A stretch of 64,000 nt of DNA from RGIG8124 sp045130665 (GTDB lineage: Bacteria; Bacillota; Clostridia; Christensenellales; CAG-917), in the NCBI GenBank assembly GCA_045130665.1, contig JBGUQC010000004.1:558001-622000 (forward strand). The letters run 5' to 3'. Shown in pieces: positions 1-7,822 of the stretch. The first letter of the stretch is position 1. Every line of letters starts with the position of its first letter. A program made the position numbers and the translations under genes. A model generated the notes under the pieces. It made no database searches. It was not told the DNA's origin and saw nothing but the letters and a program-made list of their open reading frames with translations.

Positions 1-603
1 AAGTTGCTTAGGGAGTTTTAGTTTCTCTATTATTTCTTTATCAAAACTTTTTGTATTAACATTCACTAGTCCAGTTGTAGTAGCATTTGTGTATTCCTTT
101 GCTTTTACTCCAGTTAAAAGATAATTCAAAAACTCTGGAATCATTAAAAAATCAGTCGCAACACTTAATCTATTTCTCATTAAATCGTCATATAATTGAT
201 AAATAGTATTAAAAGGTTGGTATTGTATTCCAGTCTTCTTGTATAATGAATCAAAAGAAATAATGCTATGTACTTGATTAATTGCTTCTGATGTTCTTGC
301 ATCTCTATAACTTAAACATGGTTTCAAATAACCATTGTCAGTTAAAATGACGTAATCCACACCCCAAGTATCAATAGCAAGCGATTCTATGCTCTTATAC
401 TTTTCAAATGCTTTCTTTATTCCTATCAGTACTTGAGAATAAAGTGATTCAATATCCCAAACCAAATGATTGCCCTTCTTTTTTACACCGTTGGAAAAAC
501 GATAAACCTCATCGGTAATAAGATATCCATCTTTTTCATATCCGATGATGTGTCTTCCACTAGAAGCGCCTATATCAATAGCTAAATAACATTTCTCTTC
601 CAT
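1..603 (-). CDS. rhaB: Rhamnulokinase-like FGGY carbohydrate kinase (3' end cut by window edge)
   Basis: The frame is open from ATG at 603 to base 1 (201 codons seen; FGGY kinases are about 480 residues). It would phosphorylate a keto-sugar with ATP; in rhamnulokinase this is L-rhamnulose C1, in the cytoplasm. The N-terminal ATP-binding motif AIDIGASSGR lies at residues 8-17, AIDTWGVDYV near residue 73 and SYRDART near residue 100; all three match the rhamnulokinase branch better than xylulose or glycerol kinases. No clear ribosome binding site precedes the start. The gene is divergent from an AraC-type regulator, which suggests sugar-inducible control. Family membership is firm; rhamnose specificity is inferred from motifs, and the C-terminal half is not in the window. 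Confidence 0.8.
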   Translation of the reverse strand, partial: MEEKCYLAIDIGASSGRHIIGYEKDGYLITDEVYRFSNGVKKKGNHLVWDIESLYSQVLIGIKKAFEKYKSIESLAIDTWGVDYVILTDNGYLKPCLSYRDARTSEAINQVHSIISFDSLYKKTGIQYQPFNTIYQLYDDLMRNRLSVATDFLMIPEFLNYLLTGVKAKEYTNATTTGLVNVNTKSFDKEIIEKLKLPKQL

Positions 604-637
604 GATTCCATTGTATACTATGTTACTGGACAATAGA

Positions 638-666
638 TTGCATAATTGTTTCAAATATGATATTAT
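638..666 (+). promoter_or_regulatory. Candidate promoter of the AraC-type regulator gene
   Basis: TTGCAT at 638-643, a 17-base spacer and TATTAT at 661-666 form an acceptable sigma-A promoter for the gene starting at 688. One half of the direct repeat (645-654) is inside the spacer and the other (665-674) covers the end of the -10 and the transcription start, a position suited to autorepression. Confidence 0.5.
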
Positions 667-674
667 TGTTTCAA
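645..674. promoter_or_regulatory. Direct repeat, probable AraC-family operator
   Basis: ATTGTTTCAA occurs at 645-654 and again, identically, at 665-674, exactly 20 bp apart and on the same face of the helix. AraC-family proteins have two helix-turn-helix units and typically bind direct repeats about two turns apart. The pair is between the divergent kinase and regulator genes, so it could control both. The repeat is seen; the binding is inferred. Confidence 0.6.
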
Positions 675-687
675 CAAAGAGGGCAAA

Positions 688-1899
688 ATGGATAAAAACA
701 TCGATTTAGAATATTTATGTAGTAACCTAGGAAATCTTTCTGCAATGCCTGTAAGGCTTTATCAAAGAAACGAGCAACTCTTTTATTATTCAATTATTTC
801 ATTGCCTGTGGACCCTGTTGTTCCTTATCTAGACAAAGTATTTTCTGTTGAAAACCATGTTGGATATTTCCTTGCCCCTCATGATTATATATATGGTGTA
901 TGCAATTTTGAGGACAAACATTTGATTGTTGGTCCTACAAGACAAGTTCCTATTACCAAGCAAGAATTAAAAGAGGTTGCTTTTGAATCAAATGTACAAA
1001 TTGCTGATATAGATGATTTTATCAATGGAATGAAAAACATCCTATCTATGCCCTTAACCAGTCTTCTTCAAATGTTAACGCAAATGAATCATGTTCTTAA
1101 TAATGGAGAAAAACTATCTTTGACAGATCTTGCAATATATGATTATGAACAAGAGAAAATGGTAGAGCATTTAGCACGTGAAGATGTTGTTAGAACAATA
1201 GAAAATAATGATGAAATAGAACAATACTATGGACACAACACCATGGATGTTGAAAATTTCATTCTAACTGCTGTACGAAAAGGGAATGTCCCCGAATTAA
1301 AAAAATATTTCGACAATATACCTGCTGTTCGCATAGGAATAATGGCGAACAACGACCTACGTCAAGAAAAGAATCTTCTTATAGTTACAGCAACCCTAGT
1401 TTCTCGCGAATCAATTCGTGGAGGAATGGATGCAGACGAGGCATTGGCCTTATCGGATAGTTACATTAAAAAATGCGAAATGCTTAATAGTACAGTTGCT
1501 GTTACAAATCTAACTTATAGAATGATTATAGACTATGCAGAAAGAATGGAGCATCTCAACTTGGGAGACAAACAATCCAAACTCGCTGTTGATGTCATTA
1601 ACTATATACGACACCATTTATCAGAGCCAATCAAAGTTGAAGAACTTGCACATTTCTTATGTTGCGGAAGAAGTCGTCTATCTACAGACTTTAAAAAAGA
1701 AACCGGGGAAACCCTTTCTGAATTTATTCTTAAACAAAAGATAGAAGAGGCAAAACACCTTTTGCGATACACCAATAAACCTGCAGTAAACATAGCGTTC
1801 TTCCTTGGTTTTTCTTCACAGAGTCATTTCTCGCGAACTTTTAAAAAGTATGTTCAAATGACTCCTTTTGAATATCGTGCCTCAAGAAATAATATCTAA
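688..1899 (+). CDS. AraC-family transcriptional regulator
   Basis: A 403-residue cytoplasmic DNA-binding protein. The C-terminal ~100 residues are a double helix-turn-helix AraC domain with the recognisable end pattern FFLGFSSQSHFSRTFKKY, followed by MTPFEYR. The N-terminal part, with GYFLAPHDYIYGVC and IVGPTRQVP, resembles the sensor region of the group annotated as YSIRK-targeted surface antigen regulators in Firmicutes, not the cupin sensor of classical AraC. The start at 688 follows an AGAGGG ribosome binding site. It is divergent from a rhamnulokinase-like gene with a 20-bp-spaced direct repeat between them, so regulation of that sugar gene and of itself is likely. The effector is unknown. 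Confidence 0.85.
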   Translation: MDKNIDLEYLCSNLGNLSAMPVRLYQRNEQLFYYSIISLPVDPVVPYLDKVFSVENHVGYFLAPHDYIYGVCNFEDKHLIVGPTRQVPITKQELKEVAFESNVQIADIDDFINGMKNILSMPLTSLLQMLTQMNHVLNNGEKLSLTDLAIYDYEQEKMVEHLAREDVVRTIENNDEIEQYYGHNTMDVENFILTAVRKGNVPELKKYFDNIPAVRIGIMANNDLRQEKNLLIVTATLVSRESIRGGMDADEALALSDSYIKKCEMLNSTVAVTNLTYRMIIDYAERMEHLNLGDKQSKLAVDVINYIRHHLSEPIKVEELAHFLCCGRSRLSTDFKKETGETLSEFILKQKIEEAKHLLRYTNKPAVNIAFFLGFSSQSHFSRTFKKYVQMTPFEYRASRNNI

Positions 1900-1931
1900 T
1901 ACGTGTTTAAATTTAATTTCTGGAATAAAAT

Positions 1932-1974
1932 AAAAAACCGTCCAATTCAAACTTTTTGAGTTCGGATTAGACGG
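1932..1974 (-). terminator. Intrinsic terminator of tRNA-Ala
   Basis: On the minus strand a long hairpin with arms 1960-1974 and 1938-1952 (14 pairs, one mismatch, two G-U wobbles, 7-base loop) is followed by six T (1937-1932). It lies directly after the tRNA 3' end. The plus strand lacks a T tract after the hairpin, so it acts mainly on the tRNA transcript. Confidence 0.85.
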
Positions 1975-1978
1975 ACTA

Positions 1979-2054
1979 TGGTGGAGACAGCGAGGGTCGA
2001 ACTCGCCACCTTTTGAATGCCATTCAAACGCTCTACCAGATGAGCTATGCCCCC
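1979..2054 (-). tRNA. tRNA-Ala (anticodon GGC)
   Basis: A 76-nt cloverleaf with CCA encoded. The acceptor stem GGGGGCA pairs with TGTCTCC (two G-U), the D arm is GCTC/GAGC, the anticodon stem TTTGA/TCAAA closes the loop ATGGCAT with anticodon GGC, and the T arm contains GTTCGA. It reads GCC and GCT alanine codons. It is a stand-alone unit with its own promoter (2066-2094) and terminator (1932-1974), convergent with the AraC-type gene. Confidence 0.95.
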
Positions 2055-2065
2055 AAGTAATATGT

Positions 2066-2094
2066 ATTATACATTGCCTCCTTTTTATTTTCAA
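2066..2094 (-). promoter_or_regulatory. Promoter of tRNA-Ala
   Basis: On the minus strand, TTGAAA (2094-2089), a 17-base spacer and a perfect TATAAT (2071-2066) put the start of transcription near 2059, about five bases before the mature tRNA. Confidence 0.85.
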
Positions 2095-2111
2095 ATATTT
2101 TTATTATTTTG

Positions 2112-2141
2112 TTGTTTTATAACAAGTCCACCAATTATAAT
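2112..2141 (+). promoter_or_regulatory. Promoter giving a probably leaderless phosphatase mRNA
   Basis: TTGTTT (2112-2117), an 18-base spacer and TATAAT (2136-2141). The -10 ends six bases before the ATG at 2148, so transcription should start at or next to the A of the start codon. No ribosome binding site is present. Confidence 0.7.
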
Positions 2142-2147
2142 TTTGTT

Positions 2148-2927
2148 ATGACAAAATATAAGGATGACAAATTAACTCTTCTAAATTTTAGAGATTTAGG
2201 TGGTCTTGAGACTCAAGATGGAAAGAAAATTAAAAGCGGACGTATTTATAGAACCGCTATCTTTGAACCACGCACTCAAGCAGATAGGGACTTGATATCT
2301 AGTATGAATATAGATGCTATCATAGACCTCCGCTCTATTTATGAATTAGAAGAAGTTAAAGATGATGTCCCAAATAACGTTGAATATATTCATGCATCTG
2401 CATTTTCAGATGGAGAGTTTGGCAATTTAGTCCCAACAAAGAAAAAACAAAACGCTTTGTTCTTTATGTCCACAAAAGAAGTTGAAAGCCTAATTCCACT
2501 TATGCATAGAATGTATGCTTTCCTTCCTTATGCAACTCAAGCATATTCTCCAATCTTTAAATGTATGAACGAAAATAAAAATTTTGCATTCCATTGTACT
2601 GCTGGAAAAGATAGAACAGGTGTTGGCGCTATGCTTGTTGAACTTGCTCTTGGTAGAAACCATGAACAAATTGTTGAGCAATACCTTCTCTCTAATGAGA
2701 CAAGAAAAGATTGGATTAAACGCACTAAGTTTAAGGTATCCCTTCTTCCTATGTCTAAAGGCAAAAAAGAATTTGCATACTTTGCAATGGGCGTTGCACA
2801 AAGCCTAATTGATAGTGCATATAATGCAATTTTTGAAAAATATCAAACAATAGATGATTTCCTTTTAGATGTGTATGGCATCACAAAGGAACAAATAGAT
2901 TCGTGGAAAACTAATTATTTAGAATAA
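2148..2927 (+). CDS. Tyrosine/serine protein phosphatase (Y_phosphatase3-like)
   Basis: A 259-residue cytoplasmic phosphatase. The catalytic loop HCTAGKDRTG contains the Cys-x5-Arg signature, with the nucleophilic Cys about two thirds in; NFRDLGG near the N-terminus is typical of the bacterial dual-specificity family (PF13350-type). I place the start at ATG 2148 and not at an in-frame TTG at 2109, because the TTG lies upstream of the -10 box and has no ribosome binding site. The stop codon directly abuts the ATG of the EamA-type exporter gene, so the two are cotranscribed and probably translationally coupled. The substrate cannot be told from sequence; some members act on phosphoinositides or phosphotyrosine proteins. 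Confidence 0.85.
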   Translation: MTKYKDDKLTLLNFRDLGGLETQDGKKIKSGRIYRTAIFEPRTQADRDLISSMNIDAIIDLRSIYELEEVKDDVPNNVEYIHASAFSDGEFGNLVPTKKKQNALFFMSTKEVESLIPLMHRMYAFLPYATQAYSPIFKCMNENKNFAFHCTAGKDRTGVGAMLVELALGRNHEQIVEQYLLSNETRKDWIKRTKFKVSLLPMSKGKKEFAYFAMGVAQSLIDSAYNAIFEKYQTIDDFLLDVYGITKEQIDSWKTNYLE

Positions 2928-3887
2928 ATGAAAAGCAATCGTTCCCTTTTAGGTTCTTTAATACTATTTATAGCCGCATTCTTATGGGGAACTTCTTTTG
3001 TTGCTCAACGTATTGCATCTAACTTTTTAACATCTGTTGCATATAATGCAATAAGAATATCAATAGGAACTTGCGTTTTATTTATCGTTATAGTTCTTTC
3101 GGACATTATAAAACATAAATTTAACAAGCCTATTAAAAAGTTTAATAAAGCAACTATAATAGGTGGAATTATTTGTGGCTTTTGTGTTTTCTTTGCAACA
3201 ACCACTCAACAAATCGGATTAGAAACAACTACTGCAGGAAAATCTGGTTTTATTACAGCACTCTATGTTGCATTTGTTCCAATAATAGGTTTGCTTATTA
3301 GCCGTAGAACACCTGCCCTTGGATGGATTGCAATACCAGTTGCTATTTTAGGTTTTGCTTTGATGAGTATATCTAGTGATATGACAGTAACAATGGGAGA
3401 TGCTATAACACTTATGTGCGCACTACTCTTTAGCTGCCATATCTTGCTTCTTGATATGTTTGATGATGTAGATCCACTTAAAATCACATTCGTCCAATTC
3501 TTCACTGCAAGCATCATAGGTATTATTTGGATGTGTGCTTCTAACCAAATTCCTACACCATCTCAAGTAGCAGATTGTATTGGACCTATCCTATACGTTG
3601 GAATCCTCTCTACGTGCTTTGCATACTCTTGCCAAACAATTGGCCAAAGAATGGTTGCACCGGCCTTAGCGACGCTTATAATGAGTCTAGAGTCCGTTGT
3701 AGCATTAGTTGCTGGAGCAATCATATTACATGAAAGTGCATCCGTTAAAGAAGCAATCGGTGTAATACTTGTATTCATTGCTGTCATGATAGCTCAACAA
3801 GCACCATATAAAGTTTTCTTAGATGATGATCTTACAATAAATAAAAAAGGCGAAGTCGTTAAAAAACGCTCCGCCATTCAATATTAA
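2928..3887 (+). CDS. EamA-family (DMT superfamily) membrane exporter
   Basis: 319 residues with about ten hydrophobic helices, arranged as two EamA repeats. The first starts with FLWGTSFVAQ, a common DMT N-terminal motif; the second starts near residue 155. Members export amino acids, nucleotides or other metabolites; the substrate cannot be predicted. The ATG begins at the base after the phosphatase stop codon and has no ribosome binding site of its own, so translation probably depends on coupling. It converges with the SDR gene, with only 10 bases between the stops and no obvious terminator. Confidence 0.85.
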   Translation: MKSNRSLLGSLILFIAAFLWGTSFVAQRIASNFLTSVAYNAIRISIGTCVLFIVIVLSDIIKHKFNKPIKKFNKATIIGGIICGFCVFFATTTQQIGLETTTAGKSGFITALYVAFVPIIGLLISRRTPALGWIAIPVAILGFALMSISSDMTVTMGDAITLMCALLFSCHILLLDMFDDVDPLKITFVQFFTASIIGIIWMCASNQIPTPSQVADCIGPILYVGILSTCFAYSCQTIGQRMVAPALATLIMSLESVVALVAGAIILHESASVKEAIGVILVFIAVMIAQQAPYKVFLDDDLTINKKGEVVKKRSAIQY

Positions 3888-3897
3888 TTATTTATAA

Positions 3898-4707
3898 TTA
3901 TTTGTTTGCTTCTGCTTCTTTCTTTTGAGCTTCATATCTTGCTAATTTGCCATATTCCATGTTCCAATAAATTGTACGTACTGGTGGACAAATAGCCATT
4001 AAGAATCTTGAGAATGTAAATAACTTAGATGGATTTACATACTTTCTTCCCTTTGCTAATCCTTTGTAGAAGCACTTTGCAACGTGTGTTGGCTTTTGTA
4101 CTGGGAATGGTTTCTCTCTAATAACCTTTCCACTGCCTTCAGCTGCTTTCTTGAAGAATCCTGTATCTGTTGCAATTGGATATAATGTTGTAAGTTTAAC
4201 ATTCTTTGGCATCTCAAGTCTGATACCTTGTTGGAATCCTTGCATTGCAAACTTACTTGCACTATATAGTGTGTATCCTGGAATTGCCATCTTGCCAATT
4301 GCAGATACTGTAATTGCAAATCTTCCTTCTTTACCATTTAAGTATTCAACATACTTTTGATATGAATAAATTGGTGAGAATACATTTACTTTGAAAATGT
4401 TCTCTACTCTTTCCCAACTTACATAGTCCATAACCTCATAGTATGGGAAACCTGCATTAGCAATAAATAGGTCAATAGATCCAAGTACTTCAGTTGCCTT
4501 ATCAAAGATTGAATCTACGTTTTCTTTTTTAGATACATCACATACAAAAGGGATAACTTTTTCTTTGTCAAATTCTTCAATCTTGTCTGTACGTAAATCA
4601 ACAGCAAGTATCTTGTTGTCTTCTGCTGCGAGTAATTTTAGTGTTTCTAAACCAATACCGCTGTTTGCACCTGTTAAAACAATAGTTTTACCTGTAACTT
4701 TTTTCAT
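3898..4707 (-). CDS. Short-chain dehydrogenase/reductase (SDR)
   Basis: A 269-residue classical SDR, close to the family length. The nucleotide-binding motif TGANSGIG is at residues 12-19, NAG follows near residue 85, and the catalytic Ser and YSASK tetrad residues are near 134 and 150. It would be an NAD(P)-dependent oxidoreductase in the cytoplasm. The C-terminal extension (about residues 225-269, ending Lys/Glu-rich) resembles SDRs acting on lipids or steroids, but that is only suggestive. It follows the small membrane protein gene by 11 bases on the same strand, with an AGGGG ribosome binding site, so the two form an operon. Confidence 0.85.
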   Translation of the reverse strand: MKKVTGKTIVLTGANSGIGLETLKLLAAEDNKILAVDLRTDKIEEFDKEKVIPFVCDVSKKENVDSIFDKATEVLGSIDLFIANAGFPYYEVMDYVSWERVENIFKVNVFSPIYSYQKYVEYLNGKEGRFAITVSAIGKMAIPGYTLYSASKFAMQGFQQGIRLEMPKNVKLTTLYPIATDTGFFKKAAEGSGKVIREKPFPVQKPTHVAKCFYKGLAKGRKYVNPSKLFTFSRFLMAICPPVRTIYWNMEYGKLARYEAQKKEAEANK

Positions 4708-4718
4708 ATCTATACCCC

Positions 4719-5303
4719 TTATTTTTGTTCTTCCTCTGTTTGTACTTCGCCAACGCTAACGATTTCATATTCTGCATCATCTACTGGCTGTGAATCTAAT
4801 TTTGCCTTTTCTGCTTTTGCTTGCTTGAATGCTTTTATCTTAAGTATTCCACCTGCCATGAATAAGCCTGCAAGAACTAGACAGAAAACCATTGGTACTG
4901 CTTCAATAGCATTTTGCTTTTCTGCTAAATCAGCTACTGAAACAAAGAAACCAATTACTAATCCAACAAAATAGATAAAACTTAAAACGGCTATAAACAT
5001 ATTGTAGCCATTTATAATAACGTTTTCCTTTTTCGTTGTAGCATTTCTTATATTAATAATTCCAGATGCAAGAACGAATAGTGATACAATTGCAAATACA
5101 ATTGCGGCAAGAATAAACATAGCTGTTAAAATAACTATTGCAAATACTCCAGCTAATGCTTCACCAACACTCTCAAACTCATCAATGTTAATTAATGCAT
5201 ATGCACCAAAAATCATAAATGCACAAGCACCCATAACTATTAACCATGTTACAATGTCTAAAATACCTAGAATTAGGGTCTTTTTTCTTAAATCTTCACT
5301 CAT
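4719..5303 (-). CDS. Four-helix membrane protein of unknown function
   Basis: 194 residues. Four long hydrophobic segments lie at about residues 12-40, 50-85, 100-125 and 135-160, with a charged Lys/Glu tail of about 30 residues at the C-terminus. I recognise no family. The ATG at 5303 is preceded by AGGGGGT and by a sigma-A promoter (5338-5367), making it the first gene of an operon with the SDR. A role in the membrane is all that can be supported. Confidence 0.75.
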   Translation of the reverse strand: MSEDLRKKTLILGILDIVTWLIVMGACAFMIFGAYALINIDEFESVGEALAGVFAIVILTAMFILAAIVFAIVSLFVLASGIINIRNATTKKENVIINGYNMFIAVLSFIYFVGLVIGFFVSVADLAEKQNAIEAVPMVFCLVLAGLFMAGGILKIKAFKQAKAEKAKLDSQPVDDAEYEIVSVGEVQTEEEQK

Positions 5304-5337
5304 ATATTATGTCTACCCCCTATTTGAGTACCTAAAT

Positions 5338-5367
5338 ATTATACATATTTTTATAAAATATAGTCAA
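5338..5367 (-). promoter_or_regulatory. Promoter of the membrane protein/SDR operon
   Basis: On the minus strand, TTGACT (5367-5362), an 18-base spacer and TATAAT (5343-5338). Confidence 0.75.
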
Positions 5368-5421
5368 CTTTATCTATTTTTCGCCGCTTTAAAAATTATA
5401 CTCGTGTATACCTTGAAATGC

Positions 5422-5450
5422 TTGTATTTACTTTGATTGTGAATTATAAT
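5422..5450 (+). promoter_or_regulatory. Promoter of the aldolase gene
   Basis: TTGTAT (5422-5427), a 17-base spacer and TATAAT (5445-5450). The leader is about 30 bases and carries an AAGGAG ribosome binding site at 5474-5479. Confidence 0.75.
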
Positions 5451-5487
5451 TGTTAGCGAAATAAATTTAACCCAAGGAGCACATATT

Positions 5488-6417
5488 ATGCCACTAGTTA
5501 CAACAACTGAAATGTTTGAAAAAGCCTATAAGGGCGGATACGCAATCGGAGCATTCAACGTAAATAACATGGAAATCATCCAAGGTATCGTTGAAGCAGC
5601 AACAGAAGAAAATGCACCACTTATTCTTCAAGTAAGTGCAGGTGCAAGAAAATATGCAAACACAACATATCTAACAAAGATGGTTGAAGCTGCAGTTATC
5701 ACATCTGGTCTTCCAATTGCTCTTCACTTAGACCACGGTGATTCATTCGCAATCTGTAAAGACTGCGTAGATAATGGTTTCACTTCTGTTATGATTGACG
5801 CAAGTGCACATCCATTCCAAGAAAATATTAATATCACAAAAGAAGTTGTTAAGTATGCTCATGACCACGGCGTTGTAGTTGAAGCAGAACTTGGTAAACT
5901 TGCAGGAATCGAAGATGATGTTAAAGTAGATGCAAAAGATGCAAACTACACAGATCCAGATCAAGTTGAAGAATTCGTACAAAAGACAGGCGTAGATAGC
6001 TTAGCAATCGCAATTGGTACATCCCACGGTGCATTCAAGTTCAAGGGACAACCAAGACTTAGATTCGATATTCTTGATGAAGTTTCTAAGCGTTTACCAG
6101 GATTCCCTATCGTATTACACGGAGCATCTTCTGTACCACAAGACTTAGTAAAGATTGTTAACTCATATGGCGGAGCACTTCCTGGAGCACAAGGTGTACC
6201 AGAAGAAATGTTAAGAAAAGCTGCAACTATGGCAGTATGTAAAATTAACATTGATAGTGACTTGCGTCTTGCAGTTACAGCAGCTATTAGAGAACATATG
6301 GCACTTAACCCATCTCACTTCGACCCAAGACAATACTTAGGACCAGCAAGAGAAGCAGTTAAGAAAGTTGTAAAACATAAACTTGTAGACGTTCTCGGAT
6401 GCGCAGGAAAAGCATAA
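5488..6417 (+). CDS. fba: Class II fructose-1,6-bisphosphate aldolase
   Basis: 309 residues, the usual length for the class II family. It cleaves fructose 1,6-bisphosphate to glyceraldehyde 3-phosphate and dihydroxyacetone phosphate in glycolysis, and runs in reverse in gluconeogenesis. Zn-binding and catalytic motifs are visible: HLDHGDS near residue 78, GTSHG near 179, LHGASS near 210 and NIDSDLR near 253. A C-terminal conserved Gly-Pro-Ala-Arg is also present. It has its own promoter, a strong AAGGAG site eight bases before ATG, and an intrinsic terminator, so it is monocistronic. Codon use is biased, as in highly expressed genes. Confidence 0.95.
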   Translation: MPLVTTTEMFEKAYKGGYAIGAFNVNNMEIIQGIVEAATEENAPLILQVSAGARKYANTTYLTKMVEAAVITSGLPIALHLDHGDSFAICKDCVDNGFTSVMIDASAHPFQENINITKEVVKYAHDHGVVVEAELGKLAGIEDDVKVDAKDANYTDPDQVEEFVQKTGVDSLAIAIGTSHGAFKFKGQPRLRFDILDEVSKRLPGFPIVLHGASSVPQDLVKIVNSYGGALPGAQGVPEEMLRKAATMAVCKINIDSDLRLAVTAAIREHMALNPSHFDPRQYLGPAREAVKKVVKHKLVDVLGCAGKA

Positions 6418-6441
6418 TTAAATAATTAACTAAATAATAAA

Positions 6442-6476
6442 CAGGGTTCCAAAAATTTGGGACCTTGTTTTTCTTT
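6442..6476 (+). terminator. Intrinsic terminator of the aldolase gene
   Basis: CAGGGTTCC (6442-6450) pairs with GGGACCTTG (6459-6467) across an 8-base loop and is followed by TTTTTCTTTT. Confidence 0.85.
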
Positions 6477-6496
6477 TATCTTATTAATCTTTGTAT

Positions 6497-6502
6497 TATA
6501 AT
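6497..6502 (+). promoter_or_regulatory. -10 element of a probably leaderless ttcA transcript
   Basis: A perfect TATAAT ends six bases before the ATG at 6509, so the mRNA should begin at or next to the start codon. The -35 is poor (TTTTAT at 6474-6479 with a 17-base spacer). Confidence 0.55.
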
Positions 6503-6508
6503 ATACCC

Positions 6509-7255
6509 ATGACAGATAAACAGATTATGCAAAAAGTTTTAAGTCCTATGCGTAGAGCAATTCAGGATTTTGATATGATTCAAGATGGAGATAACATCTT
6601 CGTTGGATTATCTGGTGGAAAAGATTCTATCCTCCTACTCACCGCTCTTGCAAATTATAGGATATTCTCTCCAGAAAAGTTCACACTCCAGTCTATAACA
6701 ATTAATCCTGGAAAATTCTTGGATGAAAAAGAACTTGAGAACATGAAAAAACACTGCGAAAGTCTGTCTGTACCTCTTCATATTGTCGATACAGACATTG
6801 GGGAGATTATTTTTGACATTAGACAAGAGACAAACCCATGCTCATTGTGCGCTAAAATGCGCAGGGGCGCACTTAACGATAAAATCAATTCATTGGGCGG
6901 GGGAAAGCTTGCGCTTGCTCACAACGCAGATGACGTGGCCGAAACATTCATAATGTCTCTAGTATATGAAGGCAGAATTAACTGTTTTGAACCAAAGGCG
7001 CATATGTCTCGTGCAAACGTTACAATGATTAGACCTTTTATATACCTGCTTGAAAAAGATATAGTTTATGCAGTAAATAAACTAGAACTTCCAATAGTTA
7101 CTAACCACTGCCCAGCAAATAAACACTCTCAAAGAGAATGGGCAAAGGACTTTATAAAGAAATTAGATAAAGAAGTACCTAACGCAAAACAAAATATTCT
7201 AGGTGCTATATATAATCCGGATAGAGCTAAACTTTGGGATAAAATAGATAAATAA
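6509..7255 (+). CDS. ttcA: TtcA-type tRNA 2-thiocytidine synthetase (PP-loop ATPase)
   Basis: 248 residues from ATG 6509. The P-loop GLSGGKDS near residue 28 binds ATP. A Cys-x2-Cys pair (PCSLCAKMRRG) and a later Cys (NHCPANK) match the Fe-S/thiolation cysteines of TtcA proteins, which thiolate C32 of some tRNAs. A TTG at 6491 in the same frame is rejected as start because it precedes the -10 box. There is no ribosome binding site, consistent with a leaderless message. A bidirectional terminator separates it from the convergent rplQ. Another PP-loop tRNA-thiolating enzyme is possible, but the Cys pattern favours TtcA. Confidence 0.85.
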   Translation: MTDKQIMQKVLSPMRRAIQDFDMIQDGDNIFVGLSGGKDSILLLTALANYRIFSPEKFTLQSITINPGKFLDEKELENMKKHCESLSVPLHIVDTDIGEIIFDIRQETNPCSLCAKMRRGALNDKINSLGGGKLALAHNADDVAETFIMSLVYEGRINCFEPKAHMSRANVTMIRPFIYLLEKDIVYAVNKLELPIVTNHCPANKHSQREWAKDFIKKLDKEVPNAKQNILGAIYNPDRAKLWDKIDK

Positions 7256-7257
7256 AA

Positions 7258-7289
7258 AACTAGGGGCTTTCGCTCCTAGTTCTTTTTTT
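7258..7289. terminator. Bidirectional terminator between ttcA and the ribosomal cluster
   Basis: A ten-pair stem, AACTAGGGGC (7258-7267) with GCTCCTAGTT (7272-7281), loop TTTC. Plus-strand T tract at 7283-7289; on the minus strand a six-base T run overlaps and follows the stem (7259-7254). It ends both ttcA and the long ribosomal transcript. Confidence 0.9.
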
Positions 7290-7303
7290 AATTGTGTTTA
7301 GAA

Positions 7304-7810
7304 TTAAATTAACTCTAAGATGACAACTTCAGCTGCATCACCACGACGTACATCTTTCTTGATGATACGTGTGTATCCACCGCCGATACCCTTCTCTTGT
7401 GCTCTCTTATCGTACTTTGGTGCGTACTCTGTAAAGATCTTTTCAATGAGTGGGTTCTTAACATCTTTAATTCTTGCCTTGAAGTTCTTCTTGCTTTCTT
7501 TGTCTTTCTTAACTTCTGGAATATCAACTAAAGATGCCATCATTCTACGACGTGCTGCTAACTTCTTTGGTCCATCATTTGTGAACTCAACTTCTGATTT
7601 GTTGCCCTTTGCATCAGTCTTTGTCTTCTTGACTTTGACTTCGTCTTGATATGTCTTAATTGCAAGAGAAATGATTTTCTCAGCTTCAGATCTTACTGAC
7701 TTAGCTCTTGCAAGTGTTGTTTCAATGCGTCCGTACCATAATAGCTCTGATGTTTGATTGCAAACAATGGCTAACTTTTGGTCGCTGCGTCTTCCTAATT
7801 TACTGTTCAT
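7304..7810 (-). CDS. rplQ: 50S ribosomal protein L17 with internal insertion
   Basis: 168 residues from ATG 7810, which has GGAGG six bases upstream; an in-frame ATG 12 bases earlier lacks one. L17 sits near the peptide exit tunnel of the 50S subunit. The N-terminus (KLGRRSDQ, then IETTLARAKSVRSEAEKII) and C-terminus (GGYTRI, RRGDAAEVVILEL) match the family, but common bacterial L17 is about 120 residues. About 50 extra Lys-rich residues (roughly 62-115) lie where other L17s have a short helix linker. It is the last gene of the cluster and follows rpoA, the usual order. Confidence 0.95.
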   Translation of the reverse strand: MNSKLGRRSDQKLAIVCNQTSELLWYGRIETTLARAKSVRSEAEKIISLAIKTYQDEVKVKKTKTDAKGNKSEVEFTNDGPKKLAARRRMMASLVDIPEVKKDKESKKNFKARIKDVKNPLIEKIFTEYAPKYDKRAQEKGIGGGYTRIIKKDVRRGDAAEVVILELI

Positions 7811-7822
7811 ATGTTCCTCCAA

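Noticed and set aside
1882..2094. A 70-codon minus-strand frame
   Set aside because: It covers the tRNA-Ala gene, its terminator and its promoter; it has no ribosome binding site and no family likeness.
2109..2147. TTG start for the phosphatase
   Set aside because: It precedes the -10 box of the only good promoter and has no ribosome binding site; the ATG at 2148 fits better.
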